Shown here: positions 1-8,051 of the stretch, piece after piece
Layout of the letters: every line of letters starts with the position of its first letter
Numbering within the stretch: position 1 is the first letter of the stretch
NCBI GenBank assembly: GCA_038146925.1
Contig: JAYQSP010000006.1
Span: forward strand, 248,001 to 312,000
Origin: UBA830 sp038146925
Lineage (GTDB): Bacteria; Pseudomonadota; Alphaproteobacteria; MPNO01; UBA830
DNA: 64,000 nucleotides
Reading direction: 5' to 3'
Made by a program: the position numbers and the translations under genes
The notes under the pieces: model-generated
Told to the model about the DNA's origin: nothing
What the model saw: only the letters and a program-made list of their open reading frames with translations
Databases searched by the model: none

Positions 1-54
1 AACCGGGTGAAATACGAAACCGCCCTGCCGTTGCAAGCGGATTGAAGACGTGAC

Positions 55-360
55 TCAGAGGCTTGCCGCTTCCTGCGCGGACACCCGCTCACGGTACTGA
101 TCGGCAAAGGATTTCAGCGCCAGCATGCGGGCGCCGCCGTCGAACTGGTTACGGTTGGGGCGTCGAAAACTGACCTGAAAACGTACATGCGGAATTCCGT
201 AGGAATCCGTGCCAACGGATAGAACCTGCGCAGTTTCGACCAGTCCGTCGCGCTGAACGCGCCGAAAGGTCGAGCCCGGCCGGACGTATTCCAGCCTGCT
301 GCCGCGCTTGAAGAAAAAACTGCTCAGCGCGCGTCCAGAGTCACTTCTGAGCCAACCCAT
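55..360 (-). CDS. Small hypothetical protein, basic
   Basis: Predicted cytoplasmic protein of about 101 residues with no signal peptide, membrane segment or motif that I recognise. It is rich in Arg and has a hydrophobic/aromatic patch near the N-terminus (SSFFFKRG). I chose the ATG at 360; a TTG at 384, preceded by a G-rich Shine-Dalgarno-like run, would add eight residues and is equally defensible. It lies downstream of the nnr gene on the same strand, but about 190 bases separate them, so co-transcription is uncertain. Function unknown. Confidence 0.6.
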   Translation of the reverse strand: MGWLRSDSGRALSSFFFKRGSRLEYVRPGSTFRRVQRDGLVETAQVLSVGTDSYGIPHVRFQVSFRRPNRNQFDGGARMLALKSFADQYRERVSAQEAASL

Positions 361-548
361 GACTTCCTGCTTCTCCGCAGACAAACCAGTTCCCCCCTAT
401 TTCCCACGTTACGGTTTACACACCAACCTTAACAAACGGTTAATGCAACTCCCCTAATGCACTGTTTTCCAATCATTATTGCGCTTATCCACACACGTTT
501 TACGTGCGCGGAGCCCGTTCTAGCAGCTACCCCCGGGGCTAACAAAGG

Positions 549-2024
549 TTAATTGACGTCCAACCTTTTTGACAGACCGGCAAGGCTCTGGGGGAACGCG
601 GCCGGAAGATCTTCCGCGATCAGACCGGGACCCAGCACCGACGCCGCGTCTCCATTGAGCCACGCAGCGGCGCAGGCGGATTCGAAGGGCGGCATTCCCT
701 GAACCAGCAATCCGAGGATCGTCCCCGCCAGCACATCTCCCGCCCCGGCGGTCGCCAGAGTGGGCGGCGCGTTTTCATTGATCGCCGCGCGCCCGTCCGG
801 GGCGGCAATGACCGTATCCGCACCCTTCAGCAGAACAACTGCGCCGGCCGTTTCGGCCGCCTTGCGCGCCCGGGTCAGTTTGTCTCCGGTCATTCTGAAG
901 AGGCGCGAAAATTCGCCTTCGTGCGGCGTCAGCACGCAGGGCGTTCCGTTGATCGCCGAGAAAAGTTCCGCCGGGTCTTCCTGAAACGACGTTAACGCAT
1001 CGGCGTCGAGCACGAGGCTGCGGTCCCGTCCTGCGGCGGCCAGCACAATATCGTGGGTCGTCCGGCTGACCCCGCCGCCGGGACCGACCAGGACACCATT
1101 CTTTCGTTCGTCTTCCAGAATGCCGGCGAATTCCTCGGCGGTCCGGAAAGGCAGGGTCAGCAGCCCCGGCTGATCCGCGGTGTAGGCGCCAAGCGCCTCC
1201 GGATCCGCCGCGACCGTCACAAGCCCGGCGCCCGTCCGGCGCGCCGCCATGGACGCAAGCCGCGCGGCGCCGCTCATCGAAGCACCGCCGACGATCACGC
1301 CATGACCGCGGGTATATTTGTGATCCTCGGTGCCCGGCCACGGGAATGTGTCGCCCCACGTACCGGGATGGTTGGACCTCAGAGACGGCGCAATATCGGC
1401 AAGAACCGTGTCCGGTATCCCGATATCGGTAACGACGACTTTGCCGGCGCGATCGCGTCCCGGCATCAGCAGGTGTCCCGGCTTGCGGCGAAAGAAAGTC
1501 ACGGTCAGTTCGGCGCGTGCCGCCGCACCCAGTACCATTCCGGTGTCGCCATGGACGCCCGACGGCACGTCTATCGCAACGCATGGGACTCCGGTTTCCG
1601 AAATACGGTTGACGGTTTCCAGCACGACGCCGGCCAGCGGTCGGGCGAGACCGGCACCGAACACGGCATCGACCACCAGTTCGGCGCCATCCAGCGCATC
1701 CGGCGACAAAGGCTGAACGTTCCCCGACCAGCGCCGGGCGTGCAAAGCGGCGTCTCCGGCAAGTGCCTCGCGTTCTCCCAGCAGATACACCGATACGGGC
1801 CAGCCCGCGTCTGCCAGATGGCGCGCGATGACGAAACCGTCGCCGCCGTTGTTCCCCGGTCCGCACAATACGGCCACCGGGCGACTGGCCCAGCGCGCAC
1901 GAATCTCGTCCGCCGCCGTCCTTCCGGCCGCTTCCATCAGCGCGTCGCCGGAAACGCCGCCTGCGATGGCCGCCGCATCCGCGGCATACATCTCACCGAC
2001 CGTCAGCAATACGTGATCGTCCAA
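549..2024 (-). CDS. nnr: Bifunctional NAD(P)H-hydrate epimerase / ADP-dependent NAD(P)H-hydrate dehydratase
   Basis: Repairs damaged (hydrated) NADH and NADPH: the N-terminal half epimerises R-NAD(P)HX and the C-terminal half dehydrates the S form using ADP. The N-terminal YjeF_N domain carries GPGNNGGDGFVIARHL. The C-terminal ribokinase-like domain carries the family signature TAGAGDVLAG near its end. The length of about 490 residues is normal for the fused enzyme. The frame stays open to 2096, but that TTG would sit 14 bases from the divergent gene's start and adds a non-conserved basic stretch. I prefer the TTG at 2024, preceded by AGGA; an ATG at 1991 is also possible. Confidence 0.93.
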   Translation of the reverse strand: MDDHVLLTVGEMYAADAAAIAGGVSGDALMEAAGRTAADEIRARWASRPVAVLCGPGNNGGDGFVIARHLADAGWPVSVYLLGEREALAGDAALHARRWSGNVQPLSPDALDGAELVVDAVFGAGLARPLAGVVLETVNRISETGVPCVAIDVPSGVHGDTGMVLGAAARAELTVTFFRRKPGHLLMPGRDRAGKVVVTDIGIPDTVLADIAPSLRSNHPGTWGDTFPWPGTEDHKYTRGHGVIVGGASMSGAARLASMAARRTGAGLVTVAADPEALGAYTADQPGLLTLPFRTAEEFAGILEDERKNGVLVGPGGGVSRTTHDIVLAAAGRDRSLVLDADALTSFQEDPAELFSAINGTPCVLTPHEGEFSRLFRMTGDKLTRARKAAETAGAVVLLKGADTVIAAPDGRAAINENAPPTLATAGAGDVLAGTILGLLVQGMPPFESACAAAWLNGDAASVLGPGLIAEDLPAAFPQSLAGLSKRLDVN

Positions 2025-2110
2025 TTTCGCCGTCCTGTTCTCCCCGCGCTTGACTCGACGGGGCCGCCCGCCTATCCGCGAAGCAATTTCACGCAAAGGG
2101 GCAAGTCGTT

Positions 2111-2914
2111 ATGGAATACACCAATATCAAATTTAGCATCGAAAACGGGATCGCACATCTTGTGCTTGCCCGGGACGATATCCGCAATGCGTTCTCGGAA
2201 CAGGATTTCACCGACGAGATGGTGGATGCAATCGAACGCACGCAACTCAGCGAGGAGGCCCGCGTGCTGGTTCTGTCGGCGGAAGGATCCGCTTTTTCCG
2301 CGGGCGGCAACATAAAGGACATGAAGGACAAGAAAGGCATCTTCGGCGGCGGCCCTGCCGGCACGCGCCGCGGCTACATCGAAGGTATCCAGAAGGTGCC
2401 GAAGGCGCTTTACACGCTGGACATTCCATCGATCTCCGCCGTTCAGGGGCCGGCCATCGGCGCCGGCTGCGACCTCGCGCTTTACTGCGACATCGTCATT
2501 GCCTCGGAGAAGGCGAAATTTGGCGAAACCTTCATCAATGTCGGCATCATACCCGGCGACGGCGGCGCGTGGATCGTGCCGCGGCGGGTCGGACTGCAGC
2601 GCGCCGCGGAACTGATTTTCACCGGCCGGATAGTCGGTGGCGAAGAGGCCGCCGAAATCGGGCTTGCGCTGGAATGCGTGGCGCCGGACGAACTGATGCC
2701 CCGGGTCATGGGTCTGGCGGAGACGATCGCCGCCCGGCCGCCGGTGACCGCGCGCATGCTGAAATCTCTGCTGCGCCAGTCGCTGAGTTCAGGACTGTTC
2801 GATTTTCTGGACAACTGCGCGGCGTTGCAGGCGATCTGCCACAGCACCGACGACCATCTGGAAGCCGTGACCGCGATGCTGGAGAAGCGCGACCCGACAT
2901 TCGAAGGGAAATAG
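2111..2914 (+). CDS. Enoyl-CoA hydratase/isomerase (crotonase) family protein
   Basis: Crotonase-fold protein of 267 residues acting on an acyl-CoA thioester; the exact reaction is not assignable. The oxyanion-hole segments are visible (AFSAGGNIKDM and GPAIGAGCDLALYCD). The two glutamates of classical hydratases are not conserved: the first is Asp (GAGCDL) and the second position, in KFGETFINVG, is not Glu. The IIPGDGGAWIVPR segment is closer to isomerase-type members such as PaaG. A purine-rich Shine-Dalgarno (AAAGGGG) precedes the ATG. The gene stands alone, divergent from nnr. Confidence 0.9.
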   Translation: MEYTNIKFSIENGIAHLVLARDDIRNAFSEQDFTDEMVDAIERTQLSEEARVLVLSAEGSAFSAGGNIKDMKDKKGIFGGGPAGTRRGYIEGIQKVPKALYTLDIPSISAVQGPAIGAGCDLALYCDIVIASEKAKFGETFINVGIIPGDGGAWIVPRRVGLQRAAELIFTGRIVGGEEAAEIGLALECVAPDELMPRVMGLAETIAARPPVTARMLKSLLRQSLSSGLFDFLDNCAALQAICHSTDDHLEAVTAMLEKRDPTFEGK

Positions 2915-3013
2915 GCGGCAATTCCTGCCGTACGGACGGCATCATTGACCGGACCCGCCAGGAGAAAACGTCGAGGAAGAATGCTAAGGCATTGTTTTAT
3001 CGAAACTAATCTT

Positions 3014-3030
3014 CTGGCACGGTTCCTGCA
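3014..3030 (+). promoter_or_regulatory. Sigma-54 (-24/-12) promoter for the 125-residue membrane protein
   Basis: The sequence CTGGCACGGTTCCTGCA fits the RpoN consensus YTGGCACGRNNNTTGCW at all but one position. GG at 3016-3017 and GC at 3028-3029 have the required 10-base spacing. The start codon lies about 40 bases downstream of the GC element, leaving a leader of roughly 28 bases. No enhancer site was recognised upstream. Confidence 0.7.
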
Positions 3031-3068
3031 TCGGTCTCTGCAGACACTTACGTCGCAGGAGACAAAAA

Positions 3069-3446
3069 ATGCAAGCAGCCGTCGTAGAAGCCCTTCCGCA
3101 GGGCATTCCCATGCCGGCCGACATGATCGCCAATAACGAGGACGATCAGCCCGAAAACCAGATCGGCGAAAACGACCTGGTGGGAGAAATGATGCAGGGG
3201 TTCGACCGGCTGCGCCGCATGTCGCATACCGAACTGCGCGATGTCATCGGATCGCGCGTCGCCCTGCTGGAACACGAGCTTCACGAACGCGAAGCGCGTC
3301 GCGTCGCGCTGGAAGAAGCCAAGGCCGCGTCCCGGATTCTCGATCTGCGCCGCGAACGCGCGAAACGCATCCACCGCAACGTCAATATCGGCAGCTCGGT
3401 GGCCGCGGTCGCCAGCACCTTCCTGCTGGTCGCGATCATGGTGTAA
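3069..3446 (+). CDS. Tail-anchored coiled-coil protein of unknown function
   Basis: Unrecognised protein of 125 residues. Residues 1-45 are acidic. Residues about 55-105 are a charged, Glu/Arg/Ala-rich helix with coiled-coil character. The C-terminal 20 or so residues (SSVAAVASTFLLVAIMV) form one hydrophobic segment that would anchor the protein in the inner membrane with most of it in the cytoplasm. The start is supported by AGGAGA. The gene is monocistronic, sits behind a strong sigma-54 promoter and is closed by a hairpin terminator. This implies tightly regulated expression, for example under nitrogen control or an RpoN-dependent developmental program; that is inference. Confidence 0.75.
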   Translation: MQAAVVEALPQGIPMPADMIANNEDDQPENQIGENDLVGEMMQGFDRLRRMSHTELRDVIGSRVALLEHELHEREARRVALEEAKAASRILDLRRERAKRIHRNVNIGSSVAAVASTFLLVAIMV

Positions 3447-3476
3447 CGCCGGGTCACGCACTCCAACCGAACACCG

Positions 3477-3505
3477 AAAAGCCCGGCTCGCCGCCGGGCT
3501 TTTTC
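3477..3505. terminator. Bidirectional rho-independent terminator
   Basis: An 8-bp perfect stem (AGCCCGGC at 3480-3487 / GCCGGGCT at 3493-3500) is flanked by AAAA on the left and TTTTT on the right. It can end both the rightward small gene and the leftward cysteine hydrolase gene, whose stop codon is at its edge. Confidence 0.85.
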
Positions 3506-4191
3506 TATGCCGCGGCGCGGTTGTTTTCGAGGTGCGCCACGATATCCGATGTAGGCATCACGTCGGCGTATTTGTGATGCAGGTCGAACAGATTGACCTT
3601 GTGCGACAGAATCGACCGGTCGAACACGCATTCCTCGGCGATGGAAACATGATACCCCGCTGAATAGGCATCCACGGCGGATGCCCGCACGCAGCCCGAC
3701 GTGCTTTCACCGCAGACGATCAGGCTGCCGATACCGAGGCGGTTGAGTTCCGGCAGGATCGGCGTGCCGTAGAATGCGCTCGCCCGTTCCTTGACGATCA
3801 TGATGTCGCCTTCCTGGGGCGCAAAGGCTTCGTAAATCTCATAATCGCTATCCGTGGTGCCCAGACCCGCCTGCCGATTGGTCGCGACCACGTCGGACGT
3901 TGTAGGCGCCGTCGTATACAGCACGGGAATGCCGGCGCCTCGCGCGGCGGCGAATAGCTGCTTCGTCGGCTCTATGGCGTCCCAGGCATATCGGCCGCAG
4001 GTGCTGGGATACTCTTCGATCAATTCGTGCGGATCTTTCGCGCCGCCCTTGTAGACAAGGTTGTACAGGTCGATCGCCAGCAACGCCGGCCGGTCGCCGA
4101 CATAAACGTCCCGGTGATAGGGCTCGTACACTTTCAGAATTTCGTCGGGCACGATATCCGCCCAGCAATGGTCTTCGAATCCCGGTTTCAT
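3505..4191 (-). CDS. Cysteine hydrolase, isochorismatase / N-carbamoylsarcosine amidase family
   Basis: Amidase-type hydrolase of 228 residues. The Asp-Lys-Cys triad is visible as LLAIDLYN (Asp), VKERASAFYG (Lys) and CGESTSGCVRAS (nucleophilic Cys). It resembles the carbamoylsarcosine/maleamate/nicotinamide amidase branch more than true isochorismatases. I chose the ATG at 4191, with GGAG eight bases upstream; a GTG at 4200 would overlap the preceding gene. It follows the nitrile-hydratase-like gene with essentially no gap, so the two are probably translated together and may act on the same nitrile- or amide-type substrate. Substrate unknown. Confidence 0.88.
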   Translation of the reverse strand: MKPGFEDHCWADIVPDEILKVYEPYHRDVYVGDRPALLAIDLYNLVYKGGAKDPHELIEEYPSTCGRYAWDAIEPTKQLFAAARGAGIPVLYTTAPTTSDVVATNRQAGLGTTDSDYEIYEAFAPQEGDIMIVKERASAFYGTPILPELNRLGIGSLIVCGESTSGCVRASAVDAYSAGYHVSIAEECVFDRSILSHKVNLFDLHHKYADVMPTSDIVAHLENNRAAA

Positions 4192-4192
4192 T

Positions 4193-4507
4193 TCACGCAC
4201 TCCGATTGTTTTTGATTTCCGCCATCCGCGCGTCCACTTCCTCGCGGGTCAGGAAGCCGCGCTCGACTGCCATCTCCAGCAGGGCGATCACGCGGATCTC
4301 GTAATAGGTGACGCTGTCGTAAACGTCCTCGCCCAGCTCCTCGATCTTGCGGCGCTGCTCGTGGAGCCGGTACCGGTCACCCAGCGCATTACGCAAAGCG
4401 TCGGTCAGATGCGCCCAACCGGGCGGCGGTGACGAGACGTACGCTACCGGCGCCGCGTGACGCGGATCGCCGCCGATATCGTGATAACCGCGCTGTTCGT
4501 ATGGCAT
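4193..4507 (-). CDS. Nitrile hydratase beta-subunit-like (N-terminal domain) protein
   Basis: Protein of 104 residues whose layout matches the N-terminal helical domain of nitrile hydratase or thiocyanate hydrolase beta subunits. There is an early HDIGG motif, a Trp-His segment, and a late YYEIRVIALLEMAVERGFLT stretch followed by an EEVDARM-type helix. It lacks the C-terminal SH3-like half of a full beta subunit, and no metal-binding alpha subunit (Cys cluster) is encoded nearby. It overlaps or abuts the cysteine hydrolase gene and faces away from cofE. It may be a stand-alone accessory protein or a partner of an alpha subunit encoded elsewhere. Confidence 0.65.
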   Translation of the reverse strand: MPYEQRGYHDIGGDPRHAAPVAYVSSPPPGWAHLTDALRNALGDRYRLHEQRRKIEELGEDVYDSVTYYEIRVIALLEMAVERGFLTREEVDARMAEIKNNRSA

Positions 4508-4631
4508 GCTGAATTCCCTGACTGCGTGTCCCTATCGTATCCCGGTTTACCGCGACTTTCGACCCCCGGCTGTTCTATCGCCGTCGAAAGGGATACGATT
4601 GCCGCCGCTTTCTCAACCTGGATCAGAAGAC

Positions 4632-5399
4632 GTGCCCGCATCCGCCCGCCGGCTGGAATTATTCGCTCCTGACGGCCTTCCCGAAATTCAGGCCGGCGAT
4701 CCGTTACCGCAAATTCTGGTAGATGGCTTCGAACGCGCGGGCAACGGATTGGCAGACGGCGACATCCTCGTCATCGCCCAGAAAATTGTATCGAAATCGG
4801 AGGGCAGATCGATCGGGCTGTCGGATGTTTCGCCATCGGAGGAAGCCATTTCTCTCGCCACCGAGACCGAAAAAGACCCGCGTCTGGTAGAGCTGATCCT
4901 GCGGGAATCGAGCGAAATCGTGCGCAAGCGTCCCGGCCTCATTATCGCCCGTCACCGCAACGGCTGCGTTGTCGCCAATGCTGCGATCGATCTGTCGAAC
5001 GCCGGCACAAACGAAACCGCCATACTTCTGCCCGCAGACGCCGATGCGTCCGCCGCCGCGATCGCGGCCGGCATTCTGGACGCCACCGGCGCGGCGGTCG
5101 GCGTCATCATCAACGACAGCATGGGGCGCGCGTGGCGTAACGGCACGACAGGCACGGCCATCGGATGCTCTGGCATAGCGGCTTTGCTCGACCGCCGCGG
5201 ACAGCGCGATCGGGCGGGCGTTGTTCTGCAGTCGAGCGAGATCGCATTGGCCGACGAAATCGCATCGGCGGCATCGCTGCTTATGGGACAGGGCGACGAA
5301 AGCCTGCCCGCGGTAAGGGTACGGGGACTGGACTGGAACAACGGCGGAGGCACTGCCGCCGACCTGGTTCGGCCGCGCAACCAGGACCTGTTTACCTGA
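4632..5399 (+). CDS. cofE: Coenzyme F420-0:L-glutamate ligase
   Basis: GTP-dependent ligase that adds glutamate residues to F420-0. The body matches the CofE/FbiB N-terminal family: LPEIQAGDPL at the start, GDILVIAQKIVSKSEGR near residues 30-45, and IINDSMGRAWRNGTTGTAIG in the second half. The length of about 255 residues fits a free-standing CofE, without the C-terminal reductase domain found in mycobacterial FbiB. The frame is open from 4506, but the extra 42 residues do not resemble the family. I prefer the GTG at 4632. It is the first gene of cofE-cofD-cofC, only one base before cofD. Confidence 0.92.
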   Translation: MPASARRLELFAPDGLPEIQAGDPLPQILVDGFERAGNGLADGDILVIAQKIVSKSEGRSIGLSDVSPSEEAISLATETEKDPRLVELILRESSEIVRKRPGLIIARHRNGCVVANAAIDLSNAGTNETAILLPADADASAAAIAAGILDATGAAVGVIINDSMGRAWRNGTTGTAIGCSGIAALLDRRGQRDRAGVVLQSSEIALADEIASAASLLMGQGDESLPAVRVRGLDWNNGGGTAADLVRPRNQDLFT

Positions 5400-5400
5400 C

Positions 5401-6342
5401 ATGGTCTGCCTGGCGCTCGCAGGCGGGGTCGGCGGCGCCCGGATGGCGCATGGGCTGACGATGGTTTTGCCGCCGGAAGACCTGATCGTGGCCGTCAATA
5501 TCGGCGACGATTTCACCCATCTGGGGCTGCGCATCTGTCCCGATCTCGATACCGTCATGTACACGCTCGCCGGGCTCGCCAATCCGGAGACCGGCTGGGG
5601 CATACGCGACGAAACCTGGAACGCGATGGACGCCCTTGAAACTCTGGGCGGCCCCGCCTGGTTCCGGCTCGGCGACCGCGATCTCGCGACACATCTGGAA
5701 CGCACCCGGCGCCTGGCGGCCGGCGAAACCCTGTCCGCCGTGACAGCAGGCCTGAGCGCCAGGCTCGGGATTGCACACCAGATCGTGCCCGTCTCCGACG
5801 CCCCGATCCCGACGGTTGTCGAAACCGGCGATGGCGATCTGGCCTTTCAGGACTACTTCGTGAAGCTGCAATGCGCACCGGCCGTCACCGGTTTCCGGTT
5901 TGACGGTGCAACGGAGGCGGTGCTGTCGCCCCCTCTGCGCGAGGCAATCGAGGGCGCCGAGATCGACTGCGTGATCGTCTGCCCGTCGAACCCCTATGTC
6001 AGCATCGACCCGATCCTTGCCCTGCCCGGCATCCGCGATCTTCTCATGTCGGACATTCCGGTCGTCGCTGTCTCTCCGATCGTCGGCGGCATGGCCATCA
6101 AGGGGCCGGCCGCCAAGATGATGTCGGAGCTAGGGGCCGTTCCCTCAGTCGCATCCGTCGCCGAGCATTATCGCGGCCTCGCGGACGGGATCGTCGTCGA
6201 TACCCTGGACAGGCCCGAACAGGCGAAGCTGGAGGCGGCCGGGTTTCGCGTTCTGGTGACGGATACGATCATGAAGTCGGAAGAGGTCCGAAAATCGCTG
6301 GCCAAGGAAACGCTGGCGTTCGCAAGGCAATTGCGTGACTGA
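5401..6342 (+). CDS. cofD: 2-phospho-L-lactate transferase (F420-0 or dehydro-F420-0 forming)
   Basis: Transfers a phospholactyl or enolpyruvyl-phospho group from the guanylated donor made by CofC onto the deazaflavin FO. The glycine-rich start LALAGGVGGARMAHGL is the family's nucleotide/phosphate loop. VNIGDDFTHLGLRICPDLDTVMYTLAG and the CPSNPYVSIDPILALPGI segment are also characteristic (each seen in full at about residues 30-60 and 195-215). The length of 313 residues is standard. It starts one base after the cofE stop and overlaps the cofC start by eight bases. Confidence 0.95.
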   Translation: MVCLALAGGVGGARMAHGLTMVLPPEDLIVAVNIGDDFTHLGLRICPDLDTVMYTLAGLANPETGWGIRDETWNAMDALETLGGPAWFRLGDRDLATHLERTRRLAAGETLSAVTAGLSARLGIAHQIVPVSDAPIPTVVETGDGDLAFQDYFVKLQCAPAVTGFRFDGATEAVLSPPLREAIEGAEIDCVIVCPSNPYVSIDPILALPGIRDLLMSDIPVVAVSPIVGGMAIKGPAAKMMSELGAVPSVASVAEHYRGLADGIVVDTLDRPEQAKLEAAGFRVLVTDTIMKSEEVRKSLAKETLAFARQLRD

Positions 6343-6913
6343 GCCGGTCAACATCGTCGTTCCGATCAAGGGGCTCCGCGAGGGCAAGACCCGGCTGGCC
6401 GGAGCATTGTCGTCGGACGAGCGCCACTCACTTAACTCCTATCTTGCCGAACGGACCCTGGCGGTGATCCGGGATGCGCTGCCCGATGCGGTCCGTTGGG
6501 CGGTCAGCCCCGACCCGGAGATAGGTGATTTGGCCCGCCGTTTCGGCGCGAAGTTTTTTACGCAGTCGGGCCACGGACTGAACGCCGGTCTCGCCGAAGT
6601 CTGCACAGGGCTGGAGACGACGCGGACGGTATATGTTGCCGCCGACCTGCCGGACCTGTCCGTCGATGACATCGTCCTGCTGTCGGTCTCCGACGTCATC
6701 GCCATCGCGCCGGACGAAAGCGGTCGCGGCACCAATGCCCTGTCCCTGCCCGTGCCGCGCGCCATCGATTTTCAATTCGGCCCCGACAGCTTCGCCCGGC
6801 ACAAAGAAACCGCCGCCGCCGCCGGACACCCGATCGGTATTTTGCGAAGGCCCGGACTCGCATTCGATCTGGATACAAAAGACGATTTAGCCCGCCTCGG
6901 GGGGTGGCCGTGA
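6335..6913 (+). CDS. cofC: Phospholactate / phosphoenolpyruvate guanylyltransferase for F420 synthesis
   Basis: Makes the GDP-activated three-carbon phosphoacid used by CofD. The nucleotidyltransferase-A start VPIKGLREGKTRLAG matches the family's PVKPL..AKSRL pattern. VAADLPDLS and GTNALSLPVP are the conserved metal/nucleotide segments. The length is 192 residues. The start is a GTG inside the end of cofD. Sequence alone does not show whether it prefers 2-phospholactate or PEP (CofC versus FbiD usage). No FO synthase gene is in this window, so that step must be encoded elsewhere. Confidence 0.9.
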   Translation: MTEPVNIVVPIKGLREGKTRLAGALSSDERHSLNSYLAERTLAVIRDALPDAVRWAVSPDPEIGDLARRFGAKFFTQSGHGLNAGLAEVCTGLETTRTVYVAADLPDLSVDDIVLLSVSDVIAIAPDESGRGTNALSLPVPRAIDFQFGPDSFARHKETAAAAGHPIGILRRPGLAFDLDTKDDLARLGGWP

Positions 6914-6990
6914 GCGGGCGATACGCGTAGTCTTGTGCCCGTGCAGGGATGGTAGGCAACCTGCCCGAGTATTCGAAAGGAAAACAAAAA

Positions 6991-7311
6991 ATGTCAGATC
7001 AGATACAGGCTTCGCACATACTGCTGATGTACGACGGATCCCTCCGTTCCACAGCAACCCGGTCGCAGGACGACGCCAAGCAGAAAATCGAAGAAATCAA
7101 GGCAGAGATCGACGGCGGTGGCGATTTCGGCGAAGCCGCGCGCGCGCATTCAGACTGTCCGTCATCCGCCCAGGGCGGCGACCTGGGCAGTTTCGGCAAA
7201 GGTATGATGGTGCCGGAATTCGAAGACGCGGCCTGGACGCTGGACGTCGGCGCGACCAGTGGCGTCGTCGAAACCGATTTCGGCTATCACCTGATCAAGC
7301 GGACAGGCTGA
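6991..7311 (+). CDS. Parvulin-type peptidyl-prolyl cis-trans isomerase, single domain
   Basis: Cytoplasmic single-domain parvulin of about 106 residues. ASHILLMY at the start, the helix with EEIKAEIDGGGDFGEAA, SDCPSSAQGGDLGSFGKG, MMVPEFEDAAW and the final GYHLIKRTG are the ordered motifs of the PpiC/Pin1 fold. There is no signal peptide. The ATG at 6991 follows AAAGGA at a good distance; an upstream ATG at 6949 would add residues unlike the family. The gene is separate from the cof genes by about 77 bases. Confidence 0.93.
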   Translation: MSDQIQASHILLMYDGSLRSTATRSQDDAKQKIEEIKAEIDGGGDFGEAARAHSDCPSSAQGGDLGSFGKGMMVPEFEDAAWTLDVGATSGVVETDFGYHLIKRTG

Positions 7312-7318
7312 AGCCTCT

Positions 7319-7948
7319 CTAGCCCAGTTTATAAGGCATCTGAACCGGGCCGTCGTACTGATCGACGGCGCCGGTTTCCGGGTTGAATCTGTTCTGCACG
7401 AACGTGCCGGAGCGCTGGCTGCGGACAATGAATCCGATCGTCCGCTGATCGGTATTGTGTTCCTGATGAATTTCCCAGGGCGGCACGAAATCGATGTAGC
7501 CGGGCACCACGTCGTGAGCCCCGGCCTCACGCACTTCCGCCCTGTCCGGCACCTGCGGTCCATCGTCGATCCGGTCGAACCGGACGACTGTCTCCCCGCC
7601 CTCAAGCACGCCGTACAGCGTCCAGGATTTGCCGTGATCGTGGACAGAAGTCTTCAGTCCGGGCGCCTTGATCAGGGCGTTCAGGACGAATCCGTAATCG
7701 GGATCTTCGTAGAACAGAAGGTTGCCGGGCTTGCCTTCGACCGAAAGGCTGTCTGGCCAGGTGTCGGCGTGCGTCTTGAGCTCTTCGTCGTCCAGCAGTT
7801 CCCGGAGGTATTCGCAGGCCGTCGACCAGATGTCTTCCTCGTCCCGGCCCTCTTCGAACAATGACCGAACCCGTGTGACGAAAATTTCCGCCGCGGGCAG
7901 CATTCCGTCGGTATCCGAAACCGTCGCCTTTGAATTCTGCGTCGCCAT
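7319..7948 (-). CDS. Cupin-fold protein, cysteine-dioxygenase-like
   Basis: Protein of about 209 residues with a central double-stranded beta-helix. The metal motif is HDHGKSWTLYGVLEGGE, with a later histidine in PPWEIHQEHN. This HDHG...E...H pattern is that of cysteine dioxygenase-like and related mononuclear-iron cupins. The N-terminal 90 residues are helical. The start at 7948 has GGAGG five bases upstream. No neighbour gives a substrate; it is convergent with the parvulin gene and divergent from the deacetylase-like gene. Confidence 0.75.
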   Translation of the reverse strand: MATQNSKATVSDTDGMLPAAEIFVTRVRSLFEEGRDEEDIWSTACEYLRELLDDEELKTHADTWPDSLSVEGKPGNLLFYEDPDYGFVLNALIKAPGLKTSVHDHGKSWTLYGVLEGGETVVRFDRIDDGPQVPDRAEVREAGAHDVVPGYIDFVPPWEIHQEHNTDQRTIGFIVRSQRSGTFVQNRFNPETGAVDQYDGPVQMPYKLG

Positions 7949-8051
7949 TCCCGCCTCCATCGTTGAACCGGCGGAACTATAACCGATTTTCTTTTTTCAT
8001 GTGAGCCGATCGTCTACAAAGAGCCGGCAACACAACGAACAGGGGACAATC

